A DNA stretch of 64,000 nt from Pseudomonas viridiflava (GCF_900602065.1 NZ_UWFN01000288.1:1-64000), one strand, 5' to 3'. Positions 53,927 to 63,578 are shown, counted from the first letter of the stretch. Notes: a model not told the origin generated them from the letters alone. Program-made: numbers and translations.

Positions 53927-54070
53927 CGCCCTGATTCAAGGGAAGAACCATGAGCGATCCCTCAACGAAATCGCTCATAAGCTAATGCAAAAAGGTTATT
54001 TATTTAGAGTTTCTTAGATCATTTAGTCTCCTGCTTCAGCCAGTCCCCGGCCAGCCTGATTCGGAGCTTC

Positions 54071-55051
54071 ATGATGAAACTGCACTTCCCTCTTCGCCTT
54101 CTGGTGGCACTGTCGTTGACTGGCGCTTCGTATCTGGCTCAAGCAGCCGACTTCACCGTCGCCTACCAGACCACCGTCGACCCGGCCAAAGTCGCCCAGG
54201 CCGATAACGCCTACGAGAAAGCCACCGACTCGAAAATCTCCTGGCTTAAATTCGAAAACGGTGCCGACGTAATCACTGCCATTGCCTCCGGTGATGTGCA
54301 GATCGGCTACCTCGGTTCCAGTCCTTTTACCGCTGCCGCCACCCGCAAGCTACCGGTTGAGACGTTTCTGATCGCGACGCAGATTGGCGCCGCTGAAGCC
54401 TTGGTCGCACGCAACGGTTCGGGGATCAATTCACCTCAGGATCTGATCGGCAAGAAGATTGCCGTGCCGTTTGTGTCTACCGGTCACTACAGCCTGTTGG
54501 CCGCGTTGAAACACTGGAATATCGACCCGTCGAAAGTCACCATTCTTAACCTCGCGCCACCGGCCATTGCCGCCGCCTGGAAACGCGGTGACATCGACGC
54601 CACCTACGTCTGGGACCCGGCCCTGGGTGTCGCCAAGGAAAACGGCAAAGTGCTGATCACTTCTGGTGAACTGGCCAAGGTCGGCGCACCGACCTTCGAC
54701 GCCTGGATCGTGCGCAAGGACTTCGCCGACAAGCACCCTGAAATCGTCAAATCCTTCGCCAAAGTCACCCTCGACGCCTACGCCGACTACCGCAAGGATC
54801 CAGCCGCCTGGCTGGCCAAGTCCAGCAACGTCGACAAGCTGGTGAAGCTGTCCGGCGCTAAAACCTCGGACATCCCGGGCCTGCTGCAAGGCAACGTCTA
54901 CCCGCTGGCCGCAGATCAAAGCGCACTGCTCGGTGCGCCGACCATCGACGCCGTGACCAAGACCGCCGCGTTCCTCAAGGAGCAAGGCAAGGTCGATGCG
55001 GTACTGGCTGATTACGCACCCTACGTCAGCGACAAATTCATCACCCAATAA
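54071..55051 (+). CDS. tauA: Taurine-binding periplasmic protein
   Basis: A 326-residue binding protein with signal peptide LLVALSLTGASYLAQAAD. FTVAYQTTVDPAKVAQADNAYE and AIASGDVQIGYLGSSPFTAAAT are TauA marks. GGAG is nearer the proper distance to the second of two adjacent ATG codons (54074). Followed 15 bases later by tauB. The 144-base gap before tauA probably holds the sulfur-responsive promoter; I see no certain site. Confidence 0.93.
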   Translation: MMKLHFPLRLLVALSLTGASYLAQAADFTVAYQTTVDPAKVAQADNAYEKATDSKISWLKFENGADVITAIASGDVQIGYLGSSPFTAAATRKLPVETFLIATQIGAAEALVARNGSGINSPQDLIGKKIAVPFVSTGHYSLLAALKHWNIDPSKVTILNLAPPAIAAAWKRGDIDATYVWDPALGVAKENGKVLITSGELAKVGAPTFDAWIVRKDFADKHPEIVKSFAKVTLDAYADYRKDPAAWLAKSSNVDKLVKLSGAKTSDIPGLLQGNVYPLAADQSALLGAPTIDAVTKTAAFLKEQGKVDAVLADYAPYVSDKFITQ

Positions 55052-55066
55052 GCGGAGTTTCAGCCC

Positions 55067-55858
55067 ATGGCTTTGCTCAAACTGGAGCGCATCAGCGCAC
55101 AGTACCCCGGCGCGACCGAGCCGGTGCTGGCGGACATTTCCCTCAGCCTCGGCCCCCGGCAATTGCTGGTGGCGCTGGGTCCGTCGGGGAGCGGAAAAAC
55201 CTCTCTGCTTAATCTGATTGCCGGTTTCGTGCCGCCCAGCGCCGGCAGCATCAGCCTGGACGGCGCGGCGGTAAACGGTCCGGGTGCTGAGCGCGGCGTG
55301 GTATTCCAGGACGATGCGTTACTGCCTTGGCAGGACGTGTTGAGCAACGTCGCGTTTGGCCTGCAACTGGCGGGTGTACCGCGCGATCGGCGTGAGGCCA
55401 AAGCCAGGGAAATGCTCGCTCTGGTGGACCTCGCTGGTTTCGACCAACGCAAGATCTGGCAGCTGTCCGGTGGCCAGAGGCAACGTGTTGGCCTGGCCCG
55501 AGCGCTGGCGGCGGATCCCCGTGTACTGCTGATGGATGAACCGTTTGGCGCACTGGATGCATTCACCCGCGAACAGATGCAGGAACTGCTGCTGCAAGTC
55601 TGGCAGCGCACCGCCAAACCGGTGTTCCTGATCACCCACGATATTGAAGAAGCGGTGTTTCTCGCCACCGACCTGATTCTGTTGGCGCCAAATCCGGGAC
55701 ACATCGCCGAACGCCTGCAACTGGACTTCGGGCAGCGTTATGCCGCCGGGGAGTCGGCCCGCTCGATCAAGTCTGACCCACGCTTTATCGACACCCGGGA
55801 ACATGTATTGGCCAGCGTTTTTTCCCAGCGCGGCGTCTCTCGGGAGCAGTTCGCATGA
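55067..55858 (+). CDS. tauB: Taurine ABC transporter ATPase
   Basis: A 263-residue ATPase with Walker A GPSGSGKTS, Q-loop VFQDDALLPWQDV, signature LSGGQRQRVGLARAL and Walker B LLMDEPFGALD. It energises TauC. Its stop overlaps tauC by ATGA. Confidence 0.95.
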   Translation: MALLKLERISAQYPGATEPVLADISLSLGPRQLLVALGPSGSGKTSLLNLIAGFVPPSAGSISLDGAAVNGPGAERGVVFQDDALLPWQDVLSNVAFGLQLAGVPRDRREAKAREMLALVDLAGFDQRKIWQLSGGQRQRVGLARALAADPRVLLMDEPFGALDAFTREQMQELLLQVWQRTAKPVFLITHDIEEAVFLATDLILLAPNPGHIAERLQLDFGQRYAAGESARSIKSDPRFIDTREHVLASVFSQRGVSREQFA

Positions 55859-56691
55859 GCAGCTACGAATTGCCGGGCAGCACGACCTCTGCCCCTGAAA
55901 CCATCCCCGCCCCTGTACGCTGGAAACTGAGCACCCGTACAATCAGCGTGTTGACGCTGATGGTGCTGTTGGTGGCGTGGTGGGCGGTGACTGCCGCAGA
56001 ACTTATCGAACCGCTGTTCCTGCCACCACCCTCTTCGGTACTCGAAAAAGCCTGGCTGCTGATGACCAGCGGCTACATGGATTCGACCCTCTGGCAGCAC
56101 CTGGGCGCGAGTTTGCAACGCATCGGCCTGGCGCTATTGGTTGCCGTATTCACTGCCATTCCGGTGGGTATCGCCATTGGCCGCAACCGCATTGCCCGTG
56201 GCATATTCGATCCGCTGATCGAGTTCTACCGCCCTATTCCGCCGCTGGCTTACTTGCCGCTGATCGTGATCTGGTGTGGTATCGGCGAGTTCTCCAAAGT
56301 GCTGCTGATCTACCTGGCGATTTTCGCCCCCATCGCCATATCCACCGCGACCGGCGTACGCACCGTTGACCCGACGAAATTGCGTGCTGCGCAATCGTTG
56401 GGTGCCACTCGCTGGCAGTTGATTCGCCACGTGATCCTGCCAAGCGCGCTGCCGGAAATCCTCACCGGCGTGCGCATCGGGCTGGGTGTCGGCTGGTCGA
56501 CCCTGGTCGCTGCAGAACTGATCGCCGCGACCAGCGGTTTGGGCTTTATGGTGCAGTCAGCGGCGCAGTTTCTGGTCACTGATGTGGTGGTGCTGGGAAT
56601 CCTCGTCATCGCCCTGATCGCCTTTGCCATGGAAATGGGTTTGCGAGCCCTGCAGCGCAAGCTGGTGCCATGGCATGGGCAGAGTCATTGA
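55855..56691 (+). CDS. tauC: Taurine ABC transporter permease
   Basis: A 278-residue inner-membrane permease with about six spans and the coupling-loop motif RAAQSLGATRWQLIRHVILP. The spans around PIPPLAYLPLIVIWCGIGEF are typical of TauC/SsuC. Confidence 0.94.
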   Translation: MSSYELPGSTTSAPETIPAPVRWKLSTRTISVLTLMVLLVAWWAVTAAELIEPLFLPPPSSVLEKAWLLMTSGYMDSTLWQHLGASLQRIGLALLVAVFTAIPVGIAIGRNRIARGIFDPLIEFYRPIPPLAYLPLIVIWCGIGEFSKVLLIYLAIFAPIAISTATGVRTVDPTKLRAAQSLGATRWQLIRHVILPSALPEILTGVRIGLGVGWSTLVAAELIAATSGLGFMVQSAAQFLVTDVVVLGILVIALIAFAMEMGLRALQRKLVPWHGQSH

Positions 56692-56723
56692 ATAAACCTT
56701 TCCAACAAAGCCTTACGCAATCT

Positions 56724-56817
56724 CTGTGGGACCGGATTTATCCGGGAAGGGTCCGGTCCATCCGGCACACTTGTGTCGTCTGAAATGCCGCCTTCCCGGA
56801 TAAATCCGGTCCCACAG
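56724..56817. repeat. REPIN variant between tauC and tauD
   Basis: Arms CTGTGGGACCGGATTTATCC and complement with long perfect pairing (about 27 bases per arm) around a centre of about 40 bases. It splits the tau operon by a 178-base gap. Confidence 0.9.
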
Positions 56818-56869
56818 GAACTGTTTAAAGATGAAAACCGTTACTTGCTCCTGAATCCGGACACCTTTC

Positions 56870-57703
56870 ATGCCCATCCAGATCTCCCCCCTAAGCCCAG
56901 CCCTCGGCGCACAGATCAGCGGCATTGATCTGAGCCAGGAACTGACTCACGAACAGCGCGAGGCCATCGAACAGGCGCTGCTGAAACACCAGGTGCTGTT
57001 CTTTCGTAGTCAGCCACTGACACCTCGACAACAGGCGCGGTTTGCCGCCAGTTTTGGCGAACTGCACGTGCACCCGATCTACCCGAATGTGCCGGAGCAA
57101 CCCGAGGTATTGATCCTCGATACGGCGGTTACCGACGTACGCGACAACGCGATCTGGCATACCGACGTGACCTTCCTGCCAACCCCTGCTTTGGGCGCAG
57201 TGCTCAGTGCAAAACAGTTACCGGAATACGGTGGCGATACATTGTGGGCCAGCGGCATTGCTGCGTACGAGGCGTTGTCACTCCCTCTGAAAACGCTACT
57301 CGATGGGCTGACCGCGACGCATGATTTCACCCGCTCGTTTCCACTGGCACGCTTCGGCACCACGCCGGAAGACATCGCCCGCTGGGAACAGACTCGCCGT
57401 CAGTACCCGCCGATCCCGCACCCGGTGATCCGTACACATCCAGTGAGTGGCCGCAAATCGTTGTTCGTCAACGATGGTTTCACGTCGCGCATCAACGAGT
57501 TGAGTGAGGCCGAAAGTGCAGCGCTTCTGGCGTTTTTATTCAGCCACGCGACCCGCCCGGAGTTCACCATTCGCTGGCGCTGGCAAGCCGATGACGTGGC
57601 GTTCTGGGACAATCGCGTCACTCAGCATTACGCAGTTGATGACTACCGGCCGCAGCGGCGGGTCATGCACCGGGCGACGATTCTGGGTGATGTGCCGGTT
57701 TGA
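56870..57703 (+). CDS. tauD: Taurine dioxygenase
   Basis: A 277-residue Fe(II)/2-oxoglutarate dioxygenase that converts taurine to sulfite and aminoacetaldehyde. The iron triad is visible as IWHTDVTFLP (His and Asp) and the distal His in DDYRPQRRVMHRATI; the Arg following that His binds 2-oxoglutarate. The length is as in E. coli TauD. One base separates its stop from that of the convergent RraA-like gene. Confidence 0.95.
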   Translation: MPIQISPLSPALGAQISGIDLSQELTHEQREAIEQALLKHQVLFFRSQPLTPRQQARFAASFGELHVHPIYPNVPEQPEVLILDTAVTDVRDNAIWHTDVTFLPTPALGAVLSAKQLPEYGGDTLWASGIAAYEALSLPLKTLLDGLTATHDFTRSFPLARFGTTPEDIARWEQTRRQYPPIPHPVIRTHPVSGRKSLFVNDGFTSRINELSEAESAALLAFLFSHATRPEFTIRWRWQADDVAFWDNRVTQHYAVDDYRPQRRVMHRATILGDVPV

Positions 57704-57704
57704 T

Positions 57705-58376
57705 TCAGAGGTCGCAACCGGCGGCTAGCAGAGCATTGATTACCCAACTGCGATCATTGCGCTCTTCGGCAATGGCTTGCAGTTTTGCCTGCTCGGCAAG
57801 GTGCCTGGCATTGGCTAACTCATACACGGCATCAACCTGATCGAACGGCACGCACAGCACGCCGTCCGCGTCACCAACGATCAGGTCTCCAGGTTCAACC
57901 ACCATGCCGTCGATTGCGATTGGCACGTTGATTTCGCCCGGACCGTTCTTGTACGGCCCTCGGTGAGTCACACCTCGGGCATACACCGGAAAATCTTTGG
58001 CCGCAATGCTGCCCGTGTCACGCACAGCACCGTTGATGACCACGCCGGCGAGCTGTTTTTTTTGAGCGAAGGTGAGCATCAGCTCGCCGATCAACGCGTT
58101 GGTCAAATCGCCTCCGCCGTCGACCACAATCACGTCACCGGGCTCGGCGATGTTCAGCGCATGGTGCAGCATCAGGTTATCGCCCGGCCTGCATTTAACC
58201 GTCAGCGCCACGCCCAGCAAGGCTGCGCCGCGATGATAGGGCCGTAACCCGGCACCGCCTGCGGTCATGCGCTGCATTGAATCGCTGATATTGGCCACCG
58301 GCAGATTCCGGTAACGCTCGACCTGCTCTGCCGTCACCGCACGCTGACGGTTGAGGACTCTGAAGCCTATGGGCAT
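57705..58376 (-). CDS. RraA/HMG-CHA aldolase-like protein
   Basis: A 223-residue RraA-fold protein. GDVIVVDGGGDLTNALIGELM, GVVINGAVRDTGSI (with the metal-site Arg-Asp pair of class II 4-hydroxy-4-methyl-2-oxoglutarate/CHA aldolases) and DLIVGDADGVLCVP are present, so it may be an active aldolase or decarboxylase rather than the RNase E inhibitor. It is last in the oprD-binding protein-rraA order, separated from the binding-protein gene by a REPIN. Confidence 0.82.
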   Translation of the reverse strand: MPIGFRVLNRQRAVTAEQVERYRNLPVANISDSMQRMTAGGAGLRPYHRGAALLGVALTVKCRPGDNLMLHHALNIAEPGDVIVVDGGGDLTNALIGELMLTFAQKKQLAGVVINGAVRDTGSIAAKDFPVYARGVTHRGPYKNGPGEINVPIAIDGMVVEPGDLIVGDADGVLCVPFDQVDAVYELANARHLAEQAKLQAIAEERNDRSWVINALLAAGCDL

Positions 58377-58444
58377 GTTGGGGTTTCCTGTCCGTTCCTG
58401 TCATTGCGTCCTGACACCACACTATCGCGCAGTGAACAGGATCG

Positions 58445-58519
58445 TTGTAGGTGCTGCCGAAGGCTGCGATGGCGGTGTATCAGAATGAATGCCTTCGCAG
58501 CCTTCGGCAGCTCCTACAA
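58445..58519. repeat. REPIN, GAGCTGCCGAAGG type
   Basis: A 75-base doublet with ends TTGTAGGTGCTGCC and complement, one arm carrying a G to T change. It lies between the binding-protein and RraA-like genes. Confidence 0.9.
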
Positions 58520-58546
58520 AATCGTGTCTATTCAGTAGGTGATGTT

Positions 58547-59365
58547 TTATTCACCCCGATATTTCTCATGCAACGCCAACAGCCCCGGCGACGGAATCAT
58601 GCCGTTGCGCTTGCCGGTTTCGATCAGCCAGCCACTGCGGTGCCAGTCACGGACAATGGCGTCGATTCTGCCCTGAATATCGTGCTCGCCCTTGCGCACC
58701 CAGATCACCGATTGCAGTGGGTCACGGTCTGCTGGCAACGGGATTTCGTAGTCGGCCCACTCCGGGTTGGCCAACAGTGCCTGCAGGGTCGGGCTGACAT
58801 GCACCGCTGCCACACAGCCATTGCCCCGCAGGGACAACAGCGACTCGGACTGGCTGCGGAACGCCTTGATTTCAGCGCCATAGGTGCCCCGCAGCCAGTT
58901 GATGAAGTTGCTTCCCTGAGACACGCACACCGGCTTGCCGCGCAGGTCTTCCCAACGCTTGATACCCGCGTCCTTGCGCATCAACGCGGCTGCGGCGATT
59001 TCCTCATAAGGCGTCGGCACGTAATCAAGCATTTGGGCCCGATCCGGCGTTAGGTTCATGTTGGCGATCAGGATGTCGACCTTGCCTTGCTGCAGGAACT
59101 GCACACGGCTCGGTGCCAATACCGGGACCATGTCTACTTTCACCCCCAGACCATCAGCCACCCCCTGGGCCAGTTCGACGTTATAACCCTTGGGTTCGCC
59201 GGTTGTGGGATCCAGGGTGCCAAACGGCAAACCACTGACCATGATCCCGACGCTGATGACATGGCGCTGCTGGATTTTGTCCAGCGTCGCATCGGCGTGA
59301 GCGACACCGATGCCTGCCAGAAGCGCGGCGCCGAGCAACAACGAACTAACGTTTTTTTTGTACAT
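58547..59365 (-). CDS. Polar-amino-acid-type ABC binding protein
   Basis: A 272-residue exported binding protein with signal peptide LLLGAALLAGIGVAHAD. It has the family-3 fold (ISVGIMVSGLPFGTLDPTTGE, GYNVELAQGVADGLGVKVDM, DILIANMNLTPDRAQMLDY). No permease or ATPase gene adjoins it. It follows oprD by 19 bases, so both probably serve uptake of the same solute, perhaps a carboxylate or amino-acid-like compound. Confidence 0.85.
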   Translation of the reverse strand: MYKKNVSSLLLGAALLAGIGVAHADATLDKIQQRHVISVGIMVSGLPFGTLDPTTGEPKGYNVELAQGVADGLGVKVDMVPVLAPSRVQFLQQGKVDILIANMNLTPDRAQMLDYVPTPYEEIAAAALMRKDAGIKRWEDLRGKPVCVSQGSNFINWLRGTYGAEIKAFRSQSESLLSLRGNGCVAAVHVSPTLQALLANPEWADYEIPLPADRDPLQSVIWVRKGEHDIQGRIDAIVRDWHRSGWLIETGKRNGMIPSPGLLALHEKYRGE

Positions 59366-59384
59366 GACAGGTCACCTCAAGGGA

Positions 59385-60701
59385 TTAAAACAACGCCAGG
59401 GAATAACTGACGATGACGCGGTTCTGGTCCTGATCACGCTGACTGGTGACGCCGGAACGCAAGGCTGCGTTGCGCCAGGTAAGACCCAGCCCTTTGAACG
59501 TACCGGTCGGCACTACATAGCTGACGCTCAGGTCACGTTCCCACTCATGCCCTGCCCCAGCCGCTTTGATGTTGCTGCCACGCAGATATGAAACAGAACT
59601 CTTCAGGCCCGGCACGCCGATTTCGGCGAAGTCGTAGCCGTACTGGCTGACCCAGGTTTGCTCGCCAGCACGCTGAAACTTGCCGATCTGCTTATTGGTG
59701 ATCAGATACGCCGTCGCCCCGTCGCCCTGATTCAGGAAAGGAAAGTCACTGTTGCCGTTGACCTGCTGATAGCCCGCACTGAGTGCATGCCCGGCCAGGC
59801 TGTAGGTAAACAAAGCGCTCCAGGTCCGGTTATCCACCTCACCTGAAGTACCTGGGCGGCCAGACGCGCGATAACCTGCCAGCCGTCCTTCCTGACTGGC
59901 GTTCTTGCCGTCTGAATCACTGAGGAAGTAACGCAGATCGGTTTTCAACTTGCCCGCTGGCAACTCAAGGTTGTGAGTCAGGCCAAAGAAGTGCTGGGTA
60001 TAGAAGTCTTGCAGATTGCCGTAGTAATACTGCGCCAGCAGGTCCTTGCTGATCCGGTAATCCGCGCCGCCGTAATAAAAGGCATTGCTGCGCTGACCGG
60101 TACGGCTGTTGGAGCCGGAAATAGACAGCGAATCCGCGCTGGTGGAGTTGCGCCCCTTGGCGTATTCAAGCTTGCCGCCGATCAGCGTCAGGTTGTCGAA
60201 TTCCTTGCTGGTGATCTGCCCGCCTTCGAATGTCTGCGGTAACAGGCGACCGTCGTTGTAGGTCACGACCGGCAACTTGGGTTGCAAGGTGCCCAGGCGC
60301 AGTTCGGTTTTCGAAAGTCGAACTTTGCCGGTCAACCCCAGACTGCCGAACTGGTCGACCGCACGATTATCGCTGTCACTTGGAAACACTGCGCCACCGG
60401 AAGAACTGCCAGAGTTGTAAGCCGTGCCTTTACCCGAATCCAGTTTTATCCCGACCAGCCCCAACGCATCGACACCCACACCGACAACACCCTGAGTAAA
60501 ACCGGAGGTGTAATCAATAATAAAGCCCTGCCCCCACTCTTCCTGCTTTGAAGGTTCGGCCGCACCGTCTCTGTTATCACCATTGAAATAATAATGTCGG
60601 GCCGTCACCGTCGCTTTACTGTCCTCGATAAAACCCGCCGCGGCGGCCTGTTGTGCAAACAGGCCCGCCGCCACAGCGGCCGTGAGTGTTGACTTGAACA
60701 T
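59385..60701 (-). CDS. OprD-family outer-membrane porin
   Basis: A 438-residue porin with signal peptide LTAAVAAGLFAQQAAAAG and OprD-family barrel marks (GFIEDSKATVTARHYYFNGD, EEWGQGFIIDYTSGFTQG, and ending RNRVIVSYSLALF-like VIVSYSLALF with a C-terminal Phe). OprD proteins admit amino acids or carboxylates. It heads a minus-strand unit and diverges from the FMN oxidase across 344 bases in which I recognise no regulatory element. Confidence 0.93.
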   Translation of the reverse strand: MFKSTLTAAVAAGLFAQQAAAAGFIEDSKATVTARHYYFNGDNRDGAAEPSKQEEWGQGFIIDYTSGFTQGVVGVGVDALGLVGIKLDSGKGTAYNSGSSSGGAVFPSDSDNRAVDQFGSLGLTGKVRLSKTELRLGTLQPKLPVVTYNDGRLLPQTFEGGQITSKEFDNLTLIGGKLEYAKGRNSTSADSLSISGSNSRTGQRSNAFYYGGADYRISKDLLAQYYYGNLQDFYTQHFFGLTHNLELPAGKLKTDLRYFLSDSDGKNASQEGRLAGYRASGRPGTSGEVDNRTWSALFTYSLAGHALSAGYQQVNGNSDFPFLNQGDGATAYLITNKQIGKFQRAGEQTWVSQYGYDFAEIGVPGLKSSVSYLRGSNIKAAGAGHEWERDLSVSYVVPTGTFKGLGLTWRNAALRSGVTSQRDQDQNRVIVSYSLALF

Positions 60702-61045
60702 TTAACATTCCTTGATAACCCGGACACATCGGGAGCGCCCGTGCAGACAAACCAGCCTGAACACCCCGACCTTGAGGCCCCGCACGCTAAGGACACGATC
60801 TTGCAAAACGAAATACTCAGATCACATAAGTTTATAACCCGGTTCGTTATAAGCGTCTGTCAAACGCCTATAAGCAGTGAAATTACGGACTGCGTAACAG
60901 GCGCTGAAACTTCATTCCATTAATTGATTAACAAGCGTGATATATCGCGGTGGATCGGTAATATAAGTTCACCCGCGGACAACCGCATACTGTTTGCCGA
61001 GTTCAATGCGTTGCTTCTTTAAAGTCATCTGGATAATCAACTCTC

Positions 61046-62287
61046 ATGTCGACCCTGCCCACCACCACTGCCCCCTCACCATCGAGTTCAACTGCGGCAC
61101 CTCGCAAAGTACTGAAAAAACTGCTGCGTCTCGATGACTTCGAAGCAGCCGCCCGGAAACACCTGCCGCGACCGATCTTCGGTTATGTGGCCGGTGCGGT
61201 TGAGGACAATGTTTCGCTGAAATGGAACCGTGCCGCGTTTCAGGACTATGGTTTCGTGCCGCGTGCGCTGGTGGACATTTCCCGACGCACACTGACGACA
61301 GAACTCTTCGGCCACCGCTACGCAGCACCGTTCGGCATAGCCCCCATGGGCATCAGCGCTTTGTACGCCTATCGCGGTGACGTGATCCTGACCCAGGCCG
61401 CAGCAGCCGCCAACCTGCCGATGATCATGAGCGGTTCGTCGCTGATACCGCTGGAAGAGGTGATAAAGGCTAACCCACACGCCTGGTTCCAGGCTTATCT
61501 GCCAGGTGACGAAGCAAGCATCGTGGCGCTGATCAAACGCGTCGAAAAAGCCGGTTTCAAAACTCTGGTGATCACCGTCGACGTCCCCGCTCCGGCCAAT
61601 CGCGAAAACAATCTGCGCGCTGGTTTCTCTACGCCGCTACGGCCAGGCCTGCGCCTCGCCTGGGACGGCCTCAGTCATCCCGAATGGCTGTTCGGTACAT
61701 TCTTCAAGACGCTGCTGAAACACGGCATGCCGCACTTCGAAAATAATTACGCCCACCGTGGTGTACCGATTGTCTCGTCACATGTGGCCCGGGATTTCGC
61801 GCCGCGAGGTCATTTGAACTGGGAGCATTTCAAGCTGATCCGCGCGCTGTGGTCCGGCACGCTGATCATCAAGGGCATCCTGCACAAAGCTGATGCGATC
61901 AAAGCCCGTGAGCACGGTGCCGACGGCATCATTGTCTCCAACCACGGCGGCCGCCAGCTGGATGGCGCAGTCGCCCCGCTGCACGTCTTGCCGGCAATCG
62001 TTGAAGCCTGCCCCGGCATACCGGTCATGCTCGACAGCGGGGTGCGACGCGGTACGGATGTGATCAAGGCGCTGGCACTGGGGGCGCGTTTCGTCTTTGT
62101 CGGTCGGCCCTTTGCCTTCGCCGGGTCAGTGGCCGGGCAAGCCGGTGTCGAGCATGCGATCAAGCTGCTCCGCGAAGAGGTGTCGCGCGACATGGCGATG
62201 CTCGGGGTCTGCTCTATTCCGGAAATCGGGCGGCACTTGCTGATGCGCAGGCAGTCGTCCGGGTTTACGCCAGTTGATCCACGTTAG
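61046..62287 (+). CDS. FMN-dependent 2-hydroxyacid oxidase/dehydrogenase
   Basis: A 413-residue member of the lactate dehydrogenase (LldD)/glycolate oxidase family. The FMN and active-site stretches PFGIAPMGISAL, GIIVSNHGGRQLDG (with the catalytic His and Arg) and PVMLDSGVRRGTDVIKALALG are present. A Pro/Ser/Thr-rich leader of about 20 residues precedes the domain. It oxidises a 2-hydroxyacid; lactate, sulfolactate or an aromatic hydroxyacid are all possible. Confidence 0.9.
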   Translation: MSTLPTTTAPSPSSSTAAPRKVLKKLLRLDDFEAAARKHLPRPIFGYVAGAVEDNVSLKWNRAAFQDYGFVPRALVDISRRTLTTELFGHRYAAPFGIAPMGISALYAYRGDVILTQAAAAANLPMIMSGSSLIPLEEVIKANPHAWFQAYLPGDEASIVALIKRVEKAGFKTLVITVDVPAPANRENNLRAGFSTPLRPGLRLAWDGLSHPEWLFGTFFKTLLKHGMPHFENNYAHRGVPIVSSHVARDFAPRGHLNWEHFKLIRALWSGTLIIKGILHKADAIKAREHGADGIIVSNHGGRQLDGAVAPLHVLPAIVEACPGIPVMLDSGVRRGTDVIKALALGARFVFVGRPFAFAGSVAGQAGVEHAIKLLREEVSRDMAMLGVCSIPEIGRHLLMRRQSSGFTPVDPR

Positions 62288-62471
62288 AAAAATTCAGAAC
62301 GCGGATCCTGAGGCATGCAATACATGCAATATTTTTATAATAACCTTAGTTCAAAATAGAATTTCACAGCTCACTTCTATAGCCATATGTTGCAGGTACG
62401 GATTCAGTTTTCGGGATAAACCAACCCGAGCGTTCCCCCCTATACGTTATGAATACAAGAAGGAGCTGTTC

Positions 62472-63560
62472 ATGAGCATCGAATTCATCGGCTACATTGC
62501 TACCCAGCCCGGCTCGGAAATCCACCCGCGCAGCGGCCCGACGATCCAGCCCGAGTACGTGGCGAAAGTTGCCAAGGCCCATGAAGATGCTGGTTTTGAC
62601 CGTGCGCTGGTGGCTTACCACTCCAACAGCCCGGACAGTGCTTTTGTTGCAGCCCACGCCTCCAGCGTCACGACAACACTCAAATTCCTGATTGCCCACC
62701 GGCCTGGCTTCATTTCGCCAACCGTGGCGGCGCGTCAGTTTGCAACGCTTGACGTGTTCAACGGCGGGCGCACCGCGATCCATATCATCACCGGTGGTGA
62801 CGACAAGGAACTGCGCGCCGACGGCAGCCATATCGGCAAGGACGAGCGTTACGCCCGTACCGATGAATACCTGGGCGTTGTTCGCCAGGAATGGACCAGC
62901 GAAAAGCCGTTCGATCACAAAGGCGAGTACTACCAGTTTGAAGGCGCACACTCGCTGGTGAAATCCCCGCAACAGCCACACATCCCGGTGTATTTCGGAG
63001 GTTCCTCGCCTGCGGCCATCGCCGTGGCGGGCAAGCACGCCGATGTCTATGCGCTGTGGGGCGAGACTTACGAGCAGGTCCGTGCGGTCGTCAAAGAAGT
63101 CCGCGCCGAAGCGGCCAAGCATGGTCGGACGGTGCGCTTCAGCCTGTCCCTTCGCCCTATCCTGGCGGAAACCGAAGAGAAAGCCTGGGCCCGTGCCGAC
63201 AGCATTCTGGAACGCGCCAAAGCCATCGCCGAAGGGAATGGCTTTGTGCGTCGCGAGCCGCCGAACGAAGGCTCTCGCCGCCTCCTGGCTGCTGCTGCGC
63301 AGGGTTCACGCCTGGACAAACGCCTATGGACAGGCATCGCCGGATTGCTGGGCGCGCAGGGCAACTCGACGTCACTGGTCGGCACGCCAGAGCAGGTCGC
63401 CGAGGCACTGCTCGATTACTACGACCTGGGCATCACCACCTTCCTGATTCGCGGTTTTGATCCGCTGGACGACGCTATCGACTACGGCAAGAAACTCATC
63501 CCGCTGACCCGCGAACTGGTGGCCAAGCGTGAGCGTGAGGCTCAGGAAAAAGTCGCCTGA
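62472..63560 (+). CDS. SsuD-like flavin-dependent monooxygenase (LLM class)
   Basis: A 362-residue luciferase-like monooxygenase of the alkanesulfonate-monooxygenase group (MSIEFIGYIATQPGSEIHP, VFNGGRTAIHIITGGDDKEL, HIPVYFGGSSPAAIAVAGKHA). AGGAG is well placed before the ATG at 62472; the frame upstream adds 66 implausible residues. E. coli SsuD has 381 residues. A hairpin terminator and an SsuA-like gene follow, which points to desulfonation. It needs reduced FMN from an unseen reductase. Confidence 0.88.
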   Translation: MSIEFIGYIATQPGSEIHPRSGPTIQPEYVAKVAKAHEDAGFDRALVAYHSNSPDSAFVAAHASSVTTTLKFLIAHRPGFISPTVAARQFATLDVFNGGRTAIHIITGGDDKELRADGSHIGKDERYARTDEYLGVVRQEWTSEKPFDHKGEYYQFEGAHSLVKSPQQPHIPVYFGGSSPAAIAVAGKHADVYALWGETYEQVRAVVKEVRAEAAKHGRTVRFSLSLRPILAETEEKAWARADSILERAKAIAEGNGFVRREPPNEGSRRLLAAAAQGSRLDKRLWTGIAGLLGAQGNSTSLVGTPEQVAEALLDYYDLGITTFLIRGFDPLDDAIDYGKKLIPLTRELVAKREREAQEKVA

Positions 63561-63578
63561 TGACGCTGCAAAATTTCC

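Noticed and set aside
57705..58376. RraA-like protein as the RNase E inhibitor
   Set aside because: The metal-site INGAVRD motif and catabolic neighbourhood fit the aldolase-type branch better.
3190..58519. Recurrent 20-25 base repeats as CRISPR repeats
   Set aside because: They are inverted pairs dispersed singly between genes, with no regular spacers and no cas genes; they are REPINs.
62313..62331. Repeat ATGCAATA with an upstream GG as a sigma-54 promoter for the SsuD-like gene
   Set aside because: The GG-to-GC distance is 12 bases rather than 10, which is outside what sigma-54 accepts.
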